Assembly (NCBI GenBank): GCA_016214855.1
Contig: JACRMT010000012.1
Coordinates: 62,001 to 126,000, forward strand
DNA: 64,000 nt
DNA from: Nitrospirota bacterium
GTDB lineage: Bacteria; Nitrospirota; Thermodesulfovibrionia; Thermodesulfovibrionales; UBA6898
Reading direction: 5' to 3'
In this document: positions 24,659-32,225 of the stretch, in pieces
How positions within the stretch are numbered: the first letter of the stretch is position 1
Layout of the letters: the number at the start of each line of letters is the position of its first letter
Translations under genes and position numbers: made by a program
The notes under the pieces: model-generated
What the model saw: only the letters and a program-made list of their open reading frames with translations
Databases searched by the model: none
What the model was told of the DNA's origin: nothing

Positions 24659-24711
24659 GGCCGAAACCCGCCTCGGCGGGTCGCACCGTGATGCGGTGCC
24701 TGATGAGGGCC
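24659..24711 (+). ncRNA. type II hammerhead ribozyme 1
   Basis: All core elements are present in the type II order. Y strand of stem II GGCC (24659-24662), GAAA (24663-24666), stem III CCCGC/GCGGG with loop CTCG (24667-24680), cleavage triplet GTC with C17 at 24682, stem I GCACCG/CGGTGC with loop TGATG (24683-24699), then CTGATGA (24700-24706) and GGGCC (24707-24711) closing stem II with one bulged G. Predicted cleavage is after 24682. It exactly fills the gap between two early genes, and the GAGGG that follows can serve as ribosome-binding site of the next one. Confidence 0.85.
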
Positions 24712-24713
24712 AT

Positions 24714-25115
24714 ATGAAAGACTTTGAAGGAAAGCAGATCGTGATTGACTTTGAGCAGCTCGCAAGCGGGCACGCTACTGACATGACGCACGCGGAGACA
24801 TTCATCCTCCACCTGATCCAGAGAGGCAAGGCAAACGCGATCAAGGTTCCTGTACTCGAGGCAGCAACGAACCTTCAGGGCGTCGAAGTCCGCGAGACTA
24901 TCAGGCATCTGATCATGGAGCATGGCGTATTGATTGCCTCATGCACTCACGGTTTCTTTATCGCCGAGACAGCAGAGGAGATCACCGAGGCAACGCGGTC
25001 CTTACGGCACCGGGGAATCATGATACTTATGCGGGCTGCAAAGCTGCAGAAGATCAGCATTGAGGAGATATTTAATCAAACAGTATTTGAATTTACTACG
25101 GAGGTGAAGAAGTGA
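24714..25115 (+). CDS. hypothetical early protein downstream of ribozyme 1 (133 aa)
   Basis: The ATG at 24714 comes 2 nt after the ribozyme. The protein is mainly helical with a winged-helix-like middle (VLEAATNLQGVEVRETIRHL) and a hydrophobic patch (GIMILMRAAKLQ). No family recognised. A longer frame from 24531 would read the ribozyme and the preceding gene in another frame and is rejected. Its end overlaps the next gene by 4 nt. Confidence 0.5.
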   Translation: MKDFEGKQIVIDFEQLASGHATDMTHAETFILHLIQRGKANAIKVPVLEAATNLQGVEVRETIRHLIMEHGVLIASCTHGFFIAETAEEITEATRSLRHRGIMILMRAAKLQKISIEEIFNQTVFEFTTEVKK

Positions 25116-25354
25116 GCAAGGTAAAAAGTAAACTGACGGATTTAAACGATCATCTGTTTGCGCAGATGGAAAGGTTGAATGACGAGGATCTGGCCGGAGA
25201 CAAACTCGACGAAGAGATCAAACGTGCCCACGCGATGGCCGGGGTAGCAAATCAGATCATCAGTAATGCCAGTCTCGCGCTGACTGCGCAGAAGGCGCTT
25301 GGCGAGACAGTTCGCAGTCTCCCTGAGATGCTAAGAATCGGGGGCAAGGAGTGA
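25112..25354 (+). CDS. conserved small phage protein (80 aa)
   Basis: A helical acidic protein (LTDLNDHLFAQMERLNDEDL, ...RAHAMAGVANQIISNASLAL). Proteins of this shape and sequence style (LxxLnxhLFeQlErL) sit before GemA in many phages and are often annotated as conserved with unknown function. It is coupled by 4-nt overlaps to both neighbours. Confidence 0.6.
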   Translation: MSKVKSKLTDLNDHLFAQMERLNDEDLAGDKLDEEIKRAHAMAGVANQIISNASLALTAQKALGETVRSLPEMLRIGGKE

Positions 25355-25986
25355 AACAATACTCCGCTGAGCAGATTGAATTCCTGCGAACAGGATATGC
25401 GGCCATGTCGCGGAGTGAACTCACCGTTGCCTTCAACACCAAATTTAAACTCCGCAAAACAGAAAACCAGGTCATATCGACGCTGAAGAATCACGGCATT
25501 GTTTCCGGTCGCACAGGCCGCTTTGAAAAAGGGCAGAAGTCATGGAATAAGGGCGTCAAGGGCTACATGGGGGCTAATCGCACGAGCTTCAAAAAAGGCA
25601 ATGCGCCGAAGAACAGAAAGCCCATCGGACACGAGCGCATCCGCTCCAAAGACGGCTTTATTTTGATGAAGGTGGCAGAGAAAGACCCCTATACCAAAGC
25701 CCAGACAAGATACAAACATAAGCATGTCCATATATGGGAGAAGAAACATGGCAAAGTCCCGGACGGCATGGTCGTAGCATTCAAGGACGGCGACAACATG
25801 AACTGTGTCGAAAACAATCTAATGCTGCTGTCACGCGCTGAGCTTCTGCTTGCAAATCAGCATCGATACAAGGATATGCCGATCGAACTGAAGCCTTCTA
25901 TACTGGCCCTTGTGAAACTGGAAGCCAAGGCCGGGTTCAGGACTTCCGGATACAGAGGCGGGCGCAAAAAAAATCTATCGAGGTGA
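25351..25986 (+). CDS. HNH endonuclease, phage type
   Basis: The 211-aa protein has an N-terminal DNA-binding HTH (LRKTENQVISTLKNHGI) and basic NUMOD-like repeats (RFEKGQKSWNKGVKG, SFKKGNAPKN), followed by an HNH module: HKHVHIWEKKHGKVPDGMVV and FKDGDNMNCVENNLMLLSR. The His and Asn residues of HNH nucleases are in place. Such free-standing HNH proteins act as homing endonucleases or phage accessory nucleases. It is coupled to the gene before by 4 nt and is probably not a late intruder. Confidence 0.78.
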   Translation: MKQYSAEQIEFLRTGYAAMSRSELTVAFNTKFKLRKTENQVISTLKNHGIVSGRTGRFEKGQKSWNKGVKGYMGANRTSFKKGNAPKNRKPIGHERIRSKDGFILMKVAEKDPYTKAQTRYKHKHVHIWEKKHGKVPDGMVVAFKDGDNMNCVENNLMLLSRAELLLANQHRYKDMPIELKPSILALVKLEAKAGFRTSGYRGGRKKNLSR

Positions 25987-25989
25987 ATC

Positions 25990-26535
25990 ATGACAACGCC
26001 ACGTAAAATAGACAGCGTGCAGATCAAGCTCTTGCACATAGCAAAGGCAAAGTTGAAAATCACGGATGCTGATTATCGGGCGCTGCTTATCAAGTTCTCT
26101 CCCACGAGCTGGGACATGGACCCTGCGCATCCATCCTGCAAGGCCATGACCTATGCAGAGGCCTCAGTATTGATCGATCACCTGAAGGCGAAGGGATTTA
26201 GAATAATAAGCCGTCAGCAATCAGCTGTCAGCAGTCAGCAAAAGAAAAAACCGCTGCCGCCGAGCATCACTCAGATGGTGACGACTGAGCAGCTCAAGAT
26301 GATTTTGCACCTGAAGGCGGATATCCGCTGGCGCATCATGCCGGATGGATATGAGCGGTGGCTGAAGAAGTATATGCAGATCGAGCGCGTGGCAACAATG
26401 AAGCAGGGGCAGAAAGTTATCGAGGCACTGAAGGCGATGAAAATCAGGCAGCAGAACGAGGACTCAATCAAGTCGCAGCAGGGCCAGCAGTTTTATGACA
26501 GACCGGCAAGCGAGGGCGGGAATTACAGATGGTAA
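25990..26535 (+). CDS. gemA: GemA-like protein (Mu gp16, DUF1018)
   Basis: The N-terminal part QIKLLHIAKAKLKITDADYRALL and the C-terminal MVTTEQLKMILHLKADIRW are characteristic of the Mu gp16/GemA family, which modulates host gene expression and lies just upstream of mor. The middle includes an in-frame short-repeat insertion (SRQQSAVSSQQKKK) that lengthens the linker between the two conserved parts. AGGTGAATC precedes the start. The mor start overlaps the stop by 7 nt. Confidence 0.8.
   Translation: MTTPRKIDSVQIKLLHIAKAKLKITDADYRALLIKFSPTSWDMDPAHPSCKAMTYAEASVLIDHLKAKGFRIISRQQSAVSSQQKKKPLPPSITQMVTTEQLKMILHLKADIRWRIMPDGYERWLKKYMQIERVATMKQGQKVIEALKAMKIRQQNEDSIKSQQGQQFYDRPASEGGNYRW
26213..26240. 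repeat. short tandem CAGCAATCAGCTGTCAG repeat, copy 3 (in frame)
   Basis: A third copy of the degenerate tandem repeat is translated inside the GemA-like linker without breaking the frame. Confidence 0.55.
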
Positions 26536-26831
26536 ATTCGTCTATGATAGAGCAGCTTCCCGGAGACATCCGGAGGATCGCCGAGGTGATCGGTGTAGAG
26601 GCTGCTCTTGCCCTTGCCAAGGAGTTCCGTGGCACGTATCTTTACATCCACAATCTGGACGATCTTCTCCGCGAGATCCGCAACAAAGATATCCGCACTG
26701 CATACAGCAACGGAAAGCCTGTCCGCACGCTTGCCATCAAGCACCGTTTGACAGAGCGGCAGATTTGGAATATATTAGGGAACGAGCCTGAGTGCGAAAC
26801 ATCCCCCTCCCTTCTTAACCTGCTGAAATAG
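26529..26831 (+). CDS. mor: Mor family middle/late transcription activator
   Basis: Mor activates the Mu middle promoter. The N-terminal dimerisation region (DIRRIAEVIGVEAALALAKEF, then RGTYLYIHN) and the C-terminal HTH (NGKPVRTLAIKHRLTERQIW) match the Mor/C family. The length of 100 aa is slightly short (Mu Mor 129). It ends the early operon, as in Mu, and the late genes begin 257 nt downstream, so the gap probably holds its target promoter. It shares its N-terminal region with the first early gene (16071). Confidence 0.85.
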   Translation: MVNSSMIEQLPGDIRRIAEVIGVEAALALAKEFRGTYLYIHNLDDLLREIRNKDIRTAYSNGKPVRTLAIKHRLTERQIWNILGNEPECETSPSLLNLLK

Positions 26832-27087
26832 ACCTTCTGAAACGCTGCACGTAGTCTGCTGCATTCTTTTGCCTGTACTCTTTGGGCATGATTCATCAAA
26901 CATCATCGGATACGAATAACAAATCTTTGCTGCCTCCTGCTGCCGTTGGTGCCGTTACTTTCTTCACCCCCAGGCGGGGGCCGGGCTTCACCTCCCTCAG
27001 CTCCCGCCACCCTTTTTCAAACACCACCGCCCCTCTCTCCCCTCCTTACCAAGGAGGGGATGGGGGAGGTTTTAGCAAGTCGGCGGC
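26832..27087 (+). promoter_or_regulatory. gap between mor and the late genes, probable Mor-dependent promoter region
   Basis: No credible gene is seen in this 256-nt gap. Its AT-richer centre (about 26890-26940) is the most likely place for a Mor-activated late promoter, since such promoters often lack a -35. I cannot pick out the exact site. The last 60 nt hold a C-rich repeat hairpin. Confidence 0.4.
27027..27070. repeat. 44-bp palindromic repeat, copy 1
   Basis: A CCTCCTT-acc-AAGGAGG hairpin within a C-rich/G-rich 44-bp unit, 43 of 44 identical to the copy at 27620-27663. The two bracket the transglycosylase gene as direct repeats. Confidence 0.75.
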
Positions 27088-27678
27088 ATGATTAAACCCA
27101 CCCCCGAAATAGACTCCTTCATCCGCGCTGCCGCTGCAAAGCATAACATCCCTTATGAGCTGCTCTATGCGCAGGTCAAACAGGAATCCGGATTCAACCC
27201 GATTGCGGTATCGCATTGCGGCGCACGCGGCCTGCTCCAGATCATGCCTGCCACCGGCACAAAAGACCTCGGTCTGAAGGAAGAGGATTTCTTTAACCCG
27301 GAGAAGAACCTCAATGCGGGAGCTCTGTATCTGCGTCGGCAATATAAGGGCGGCAAGCGCATGATCGAAACCATGAAATGCGCCAACGAATGTGCTGATG
27401 ACGACTATTGGAAACTCGCCCTTGCCTCATACAACGGAGGCCTCGGATACATAATCGCGGCGATCAACATCTGCGTGCAGGATGGGCTTTCCATCTGCTG
27501 GCCCAACGTGGCCGCAAAACTGGCAGACAAACGCTGCAGTGTCCGGGGCAAACGTCCTGACCATAAGCAGATGACGGACTACGTCGAAAGGATCTGGGCG
27601 GATTACACAGCCAACACAACCGCCCCTCTCTCCCCTCCTTGCCAAGGAGGGGATGGGGGAGGTGTAGACAAAGCATGA
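27088..27678 (+). CDS. lytic transglycosylase (SLT domain)
   Basis: The product is a Slt-type lytic transglycosylase that cuts peptidoglycan glycan strands. The catalytic Glu lies in QVKQESGFNP (near 32), followed by GARGLLQIMPATG and the NAGALYLRRQ and ALASYNGG motifs. No signal peptide is present, so release needs a holin or it acts in the virion. The last 15 residues (APLSPPCQGGDGGG) are encoded by a repeat element and are not part of the family. GGAGG precedes the ATG region within repeat copy 1. Confidence 0.85.
   Translation: MIKPTPEIDSFIRAAAAKHNIPYELLYAQVKQESGFNPIAVSHCGARGLLQIMPATGTKDLGLKEEDFFNPEKNLNAGALYLRRQYKGGKRMIETMKCANECADDDYWKLALASYNGGLGYIIAAINICVQDGLSICWPNVAAKLADKRCSVRGKRPDHKQMTDYVERIWADYTANTTAPLSPPCQGGDGGGVDKA
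27620..27663. repeat. 44-bp palindromic repeat, copy 2 (in frame)
   Basis: The second copy forms the 3' end of the transglycosylase coding sequence and is translated, replacing what was probably its native C-terminus. Confidence 0.75.
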
Positions 27679-28262
27679 AACAGGTCGCCCCCATCTACGG
27701 AAAAGACTACGGGCCGGGCTTTGCCATGTTCTCAAAGAGCGACAGCAACCTGCTGTCAAACGGCATCAGCTGGTTCGGTTCCCTTCAGGAGGCCGCATCC
27801 TTCAGCGCCTCGCACGTTCTGCTCGTAGTGGATCACCGCATGGGCATCGAGGCTGCTGCGCAGGGAATCAAGTTCTGCCGCATTGATGAACGTATAGAAG
27901 ATCCCGGCCTCCAGATCGTATTCAGGGAGCCGGTAGACCTCACCAGAAAGGCCGCAGGCCAGGCAATCGATTATGCCATTTCGCAGATCGGCAGGGCGTA
28001 TGACTACACCGGCCTCGCGCTTGGGTTCCCGCTTATGATCGCCTCCGGGCTTTCGAAGTGGATCTCGCCTCTCCGCAAATTACCGGTGCCGTTTCATCTG
28101 CCCGGCTCACGCGTATGCTCTGCTGCTGTGGCTGATGACTATAAGCATACAGATCAATACCGGGATGCGCAGCTGCTGCGCGAGTGGCATGTGTCGCGCA
28201 TCACGCCGATCATGCTCTGGAACAGCTTTCCCTTCAAGCCGTTCAGGTTTGAAGCACATTGA
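27675..28262 (+). CDS. permuted NlpC/P60 (YiiX-like) cysteine peptidase
   Basis: The 195-aa protein has the order seen in permuted papain-like NlpC/P60 enzymes: His in FSASHVLLVVD (near 46), then GRAYDYTGL, and the likely nucleophile Cys in SRVCSAAVADDY near 150. This order differs from classical Cys-before-His and fits YiiX/LRAT-like proteins. In a lysis cassette it would hydrolyse peptide or amide bonds in peptidoglycan. The ATG at 27675 overlaps the transglycosylase stop by 4 nt. Confidence 0.65.
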   Translation: MKQVAPIYGKDYGPGFAMFSKSDSNLLSNGISWFGSLQEAASFSASHVLLVVDHRMGIEAAAQGIKFCRIDERIEDPGLQIVFREPVDLTRKAAGQAIDYAISQIGRAYDYTGLALGFPLMIASGLSKWISPLRKLPVPFHLPGSRVCSAAVADDYKHTDQYRDAQLLREWHVSRITPIMLWNSFPFKPFRFEAH

Positions 28263-28277
28263 TAGTGGAGGTGCAGC

Positions 28278-28679
28278 GTGCTCAATAAGCTCATCGAAAG
28301 AATTCTCGGCGGCGTCGGCAAAAGGCTGGACGGATACAAGACCACCATCGGCGGCATCGGTTCTATCCTCACCGGCATTGTCGGCATCATCAGCATCCTG
28401 TTCCCTGACCAGGGCTTCCCAAGTATCGGCATCGAGGCCAGTGTGGCCTTTATTGTCGGCGGCTTCTCGATCCTCGGTGTCGGCGGCAAGGCGGACAAAC
28501 AGAAGGCCGCGATCGTCGCACAGACGGCAGTAATCAAACAGCAGAATGTGCTGGTCAAAAAGCAGAACGAGATATTGAGTTCAGCCTCACCCACCTTACA
28601 GGTCCCCCCTCTCCCAGTGGGAGAGGGCAAGGGTGAGGGAAGATCCGGCAGGATCGAAGAGATAAGGCCTGCTGATTGA
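28278..28679 (+). CDS. holin-like membrane protein
   Basis: Two hydrophobic segments (TIGGIGSILTGIVGIISILF and EASVAFIVGGFSILGVGG) follow a short amphipathic N-terminus and precede a coiled, charged C-terminus, the layout of small phage holins. It starts with GTG after GGAGGTG. About 20 C-terminal residues (VPPLPVGEGKGEGRSG) derive from a REP-like element read in frame. It lies between the peptidoglycan hydrolases and the outer-membrane protein, supporting a lysis role. Confidence 0.65.
   Translation: MLNKLIERILGGVGKRLDGYKTTIGGIGSILTGIVGIISILFPDQGFPSIGIEASVAFIVGGFSILGVGGKADKQKAAIVAQTAVIKQQNVLVKKQNEILSSASPTLQVPPLPVGEGKGEGRSGRIEEIRPAD
28588..28640. repeat. REP-like CCCTCTCCC/GGGAGAGGG element (in frame)
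   Basis: The arms CCCTCTCCCA and GTGGGAGAGGG form a hairpin within the holin-like coding region. It is related to the element at 20541-20600. Confidence 0.5.
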
Positions 28680-28843
28680 ACACCCCTGATCAGAAGGTCA
28701 CGGATCTTCAGCGCACGATCGAGGGAGAGAAACGGGCAGTAGTAGACGGGATCATCAAAATCCCGCTTGACGGTAAGGATAAAGGCGCTCTGACGAAATA
28801 CGGAATTCTCGGAGCATTAAAAAACATTCTAAGGAGGAAGTGA
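28676..28843 (+). CDS. small lysis-region protein (55 aa), TTG start
   Basis: A TTG at 28676 overlaps the holin stop (TTGA) and opens a 55-codon frame ending on the next gene's ATG (TGATG). The sequence (VTDLQRTIEGEKRAVVDGII, then LTKYGILGALKNILRRK) has natural composition with an amphipathic basic C-terminus. No family recognised. The last codons overlap the ribosome-binding site (AAGGAGG) of the barrel gene. Confidence 0.5.
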   Translation: MNTPDQKVTDLQRTIEGEKRAVVDGIIKIPLDGKDKGALTKYGILGALKNILRRK

Positions 28844-29364
28844 TGAAAAAGTTATTTTCGGTAGTAATGATGGTGATGGTTTTAGTTCTTGGTGGCTGGG
28901 GCGCGGCATTCGCAGCGGATGTTCCTGCATCCGGGTTGAGTGATCTGGGCGGAAAGCTCACAAAGGCGGTCGATGGATCTGGCGTAGACATTGCGGGCGG
29001 CAAGCTGCATGGGTATATCACCGCAGGCAAGCTCTGGGATATCGATTATTCCTTCACCCCCAGCGCTAACGACACGATTGATAAATTCTCTGCAACATCT
29101 CCCCGGTCGCAGTTCCTGGTCGGCGGCGGACTGAAATACAAATACGGCAGCGTCGAGGCCTTCACAGATTATCTCGCGCTCACCAACAAGGACTCAATCA
29201 GCGGCGACCTGACCATCGGCAAGAGCCTGTTCAACATCGGCGCGGATATCGACATCTGGAAAAACGTCGGTGTGCGGGTGCAATACTTCGACTTCATCAC
29301 CAGGACGGCAGCGGGCAAAGAGCACGATCCCCGTGCATACACCGGCCTGATCGTCAAGTTCTGA
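28843..29364 (+). CDS. phage-encoded outer-membrane beta-barrel-like protein
   Basis: A Sec signal peptide (MKKLFSVVMMVMVLVLGGWG, cleavage near AFA-AD) precedes about 150 residues of alternating beta-strand pattern rich in Gly, Tyr and Phe, ending in a terminal Phe (YTGLIVKF) as needed for BAM-dependent insertion. It is likely a small outer-membrane barrel. AAGGAGG lies 5 nt before the ATG. It lies inside the lysis module rather than in cargo. Roles such as receptor masking or envelope disruption are speculative. Confidence 0.6.
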   Translation: MKKLFSVVMMVMVLVLGGWGAAFAADVPASGLSDLGGKLTKAVDGSGVDIAGGKLHGYITAGKLWDIDYSFTPSANDTIDKFSATSPRSQFLVGGGLKYKYGSVEAFTDYLALTNKDSISGDLTIGKSLFNIGADIDIWKNVGVRVQYFDFITRTAAGKEHDPRAYTGLIVKF

Positions 29365-29374
29365 GGGAGGCACA

Positions 29375-29752
29375 GTGAGCTGGGAAGAGATCTTCAAGTC
29401 ATTAGTCTTCTGGGGGCCGGGCGCGGTGATCGCAGGGCTGATGCTCTGGATCTTCTACAAGCTCGCAACAAACCTGGGCATGAAGTTCATCGATGCCCAG
29501 AAAGACCAGGCAACGGCGCTGGGCAGACAGGCACAGTCTATGGAAGGACTGCAGCAGGCCATCACCGGCTTTGTCACCAAGGACAACAGCGAGCACCGGG
29601 AAATGCTGGTGCTGCTGAAATACATCGCGCAGCAGCAGGAAACAAACAGGACCGTCTGTGAGGAACATACCGAGCACAGAAAAGAATCATGCCCATACAG
29701 GAAAACGATATTGAAGATCACGTCTACGGAGGAGCCCGTTGAAGAAGATTGA
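29375..29752 (+). CDS. membrane-anchored coiled-coil protein, Mu gp25 position
   Basis: An N-terminal membrane span (FWGPGAVIAGLMLWIFYKLA) is followed by a coiled-coil region (DQATALGRQAQSMEGLQQAI) and a Cys/Glu-rich tail (TVCEEHTEHRKESCPYRKT). It starts with GTG after GAGGGAGG. Its place before the HTH protein and terminase matches gp25 in Mu. It may be a second holin or spanin-like component. Confidence 0.5.
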   Translation: MSWEEIFKSLVFWGPGAVIAGLMLWIFYKLATNLGMKFIDAQKDQATALGRQAQSMEGLQQAITGFVTKDNSEHREMLVLLKYIAQQQETNRTVCEEHTEHRKESCPYRKTILKITSTEEPVEED

Positions 29753-30041
29753 CAGCGAAAAAAACAAGCGCATACGCATAGCGATCCTTGAAGCGCTCAA
29801 AACAGAGTATCCCGGATCGCTCGATATGAAGGTCCTTCTCTTCTTCCTGGATAACCTCGGTTATCCTCTTATGGACGACATGCTGAATGCGCACCTGCGC
29901 TATCTCGAAGAGAAGAAGCTCCTCAGGATCGAGCGGAAAAAGGGCTATGGCTTCCAGGTATCGTTCGCCACGCTCACTGCGGAAGGCTGGGACCTGCTCG
30001 ACGGGCACGGCCATGAGCATGGCATTGACGAGGCGCTGTGA
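29739..30041 (+). CDS. winged-helix protein, Mu gp26-like
   Basis: The 100-aa product has a winged-helix pattern (IAILEALKTEYPGSLDMKVL, then YLEEKKLLRIERKKGYGFQV) as in small Mu-like phage proteins found directly before the small terminase. It starts with TTG at 29739, overlapping the preceding gene by 14 nt, and ends on the next GTG with 4-nt overlap. Function is unknown; DNA binding is likely. Confidence 0.6.
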   Translation: MKKIDSEKNKRIRIAILEALKTEYPGSLDMKVLLFFLDNLGYPLMDDMLNAHLRYLEEKKLLRIERKKGYGFQVSFATLTAEGWDLLDGHGHEHGIDEAL

Positions 30042-30544
30042 AAGGTAAATCCCTCATAGCGGAGAACCGCGAGCTGGCGTTCAGGATCTATTGCCGCTGC
30101 GGCGGCAACGTGGAGATGACCCTCCGGGAGATGGCCAAGGAAGGCCTGACTCTCAGCAAGCCCACGTTCTATGACTGGATGGAGAAGTTCAACTTCGAAG
30201 AACGACGGACGAAGGTGGACGCAGAGACGCAGAAGGCAAAGGACTCTCAACTCTCCTTTGATGACAAGATGCTCGGGGCGCTTCTCAAGCAGAAGGAAAA
30301 ATACGAGACCTATTTCGAGACACTGACCATACCCGACCATCAGGCCCAGTATGCGTATGCCGGGATCATCAAGACGATCTTCGATATCAGGAGCAGGACG
30401 GCATCATTTAAAACCTCGCTCTTTATCGGCTTCATGAAAGACCTGATTAATTTCTACAGCAAGAACGATCCTGCAGTCGTTGCTCTCATCGAGAGCAGCT
30501 TTGATGACTTCATGACCTTTGCCAGGGAGAAGTATGCTGCCTAA
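30038..30544 (+). CDS. small terminase subunit-like protein (Mu gp27 position)
   Basis: The N-terminal HTH-like part (GGNVEMTLREMAKEGLTLSK, then PTFYDWMEKFNFEERR) matches small terminase DNA-recognition domains, followed by helical oligomerisation segments. It starts with GTG overlapping the preceding stop. It precedes and overlaps the large terminase gene by 11 nt, as in Mu-like phages. Mu-like packaging starts from pac near the left end, which this protein would recognise. Confidence 0.65.
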   Translation: MKGKSLIAENRELAFRIYCRCGGNVEMTLREMAKEGLTLSKPTFYDWMEKFNFEERRTKVDAETQKAKDSQLSFDDKMLGALLKQKEKYETYFETLTIPDHQAQYAYAGIIKTIFDIRSRTASFKTSLFIGFMKDLINFYSKNDPAVVALIESSFDDFMTFAREKYAA

Positions 30545-32225
30545 ATTATCAGAGAAGAAATTCAACAAAGAGCTGGAGGCCCTGCGGGGCATTATCCAGT
30601 CGGCGGCGAAGCCCTTTCCTGATGACAAGCAGGCGCAGAAGGAAAGGATCGCCAGGGCCGAGAAAGATATGGAGTATTTCGGCAGGACCTATTTCCCTCA
30701 TTACATAAGCTCTCCGAGTTCGAAGCTGCATAAATACTTCTGCACCCGGTATCCGGAGATGATCGAGAGGGCAGTCAAGACCGGAGAGGGAGACAAAGAG
30801 GCCAACGCAGCGCCGAGAGGAAATGCTAAGTCCACCTGGGGCACATTCGTGCTTCCGCTCTGGTGCGCGGTATATAAGAAACGTACGTATACGCTGATCG
30901 TCTCCGAAACGTTGTCACAGTCCGAAAGCTTTGTGCAGGCGATCAAGGCTGAGATCGAAAGCAATGAACGACTGAAGCAGGATTTCCCCGCTGTCTGCGG
31001 AGAAGGCCCTATCTGGCAGTCAGACACCATTGTTCTGCGCAACGGGGTGAAGATCCAGGGCGTGGGCGCGGGGCAGAAGCTGAGAGGTCTGAGGCACGGC
31101 AGCAGACGGCCTGACCTTGTTGTCGGCGATGATCTTGAAAACGATGAATCAGTCGAATCTCCTGAACAGAGGAAGAAGCTCTCGAACTGGTTCTTTAAGG
31201 CGCTGATGAAGATCGGCGCGAAATATACGGTCTATATCGTTGTCGGGACTATTCTCCATGCGGAGGCTCTTCTCTCCGATCTACTTGAGCGTCCCGGCTG
31301 GAAGGGCCATAAGTTCAAGGCCGTCTTGAAATTCTCACAGTCCAAGCTGTGGGAGCAGTGGGAAGGCATATTCCGGGACATCTCTGTCGGCAAGGCCGAG
31401 GCTGAATCCCTGGCCGATGCGTTCTTTGATCAGAACAAGGTAAAGATGCTCGCAGGCACTGAGGTGCTCTGGCCTGAACAGGAAGATTATTACTTCCTGA
31501 TGAAGATGAGGACCACTGACGGTCCTGCTGCATTCGACAGCGAAAAGCAGAACGAACCGCTGAACCCCGAAGACCAGGTATTCCTTGAAGAGTGGTTTGT
31601 GGACTGGGAAGACGGTGATGTGGACCTGACCGGCGTGTTGCATGCCGGGGCTGTGGATCCATCTCTCGGCAAGAAGAACAAACGGAGCGATCCCTCTGCG
31701 ATCCTGGGCGGCAGAATGAAGGGCAATATCCTCTACCTCGATATCGCGGACATCGAAAAGAGACAGCCTGACAGGATCATGACGGATATCCTCGAACATC
31801 ATAAGCACGATCCGTTTGACAAGCTCAGGATGGAGACGGTGCAGTTTCAGGAGTTCTTTGCACGGCAGTTTGCCCAACTTGCGCATGACAAAGGCCTGAC
31901 GATCAATATCGATGAGTATATGCCGAATACGGACAAGGACCTCCGGATCATCCGGCTGCAGCCCTGGATCAAGAACGGCTGGATCAGATTCAGAAAAGAG
32001 ATGAGAGAGCTGAAAAAGCAGCTCATCTATTACAGACCGAAAAATCGCGGCGGACATGATGACGGCCCGGACGACCTTGAAATGCTGCTGGGGCTTTGTG
32101 AATCCGGACTGGTGCAGGCAGCGTCAGCGGCGAGCGAGACCAAACAGGAAGATTATCACGCTGAACGCAAGGGCAGGATGGCAGGAGGACGGATGATGGG
32201 ACGGATCAGGGGGAATGCGGTATGA
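30534..32225 (+). CDS. large terminase subunit
   Basis: This 563-aa packaging motor has an ATPase domain with a divergent Walker A (APRGNAKST, near 87), Walker B-like LVVGDDLEND, and a C-terminal RNase H-like nuclease domain starting about residue 370 (HAGAVDPSLGKKNKRSD with the conserved Asp, and a later GPDDLEMLL). The ATG at 30534 follows AGGGAGAAGT. The length fits Mu gp28-type terminases. The portal overlaps its stop by 4 nt. Confidence 0.85.
   Translation: MLPKLSEKKFNKELEALRGIIQSAAKPFPDDKQAQKERIARAEKDMEYFGRTYFPHYISSPSSKLHKYFCTRYPEMIERAVKTGEGDKEANAAPRGNAKSTWGTFVLPLWCAVYKKRTYTLIVSETLSQSESFVQAIKAEIESNERLKQDFPAVCGEGPIWQSDTIVLRNGVKIQGVGAGQKLRGLRHGSRRPDLVVGDDLENDESVESPEQRKKLSNWFFKALMKIGAKYTVYIVVGTILHAEALLSDLLERPGWKGHKFKAVLKFSQSKLWEQWEGIFRDISVGKAEAESLADAFFDQNKVKMLAGTEVLWPEQEDYYFLMKMRTTDGPAAFDSEKQNEPLNPEDQVFLEEWFVDWEDGDVDLTGVLHAGAVDPSLGKKNKRSDPSAILGGRMKGNILYLDIADIEKRQPDRIMTDILEHHKHDPFDKLRMETVQFQEFFARQFAQLAHDKGLTINIDEYMPNTDKDLRIIRLQPWIKNGWIRFRKEMRELKKQLIYYRPKNRGGHDDGPDDLEMLLGLCESGLVQAASAASETKQEDYHAERKGRMAGGRMMGRIRGNAV

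Noticed and set aside
24531..24713. Longer frame for the 133-aa early gene
   Set aside because: It would translate the ribozyme and the previous gene in another frame.
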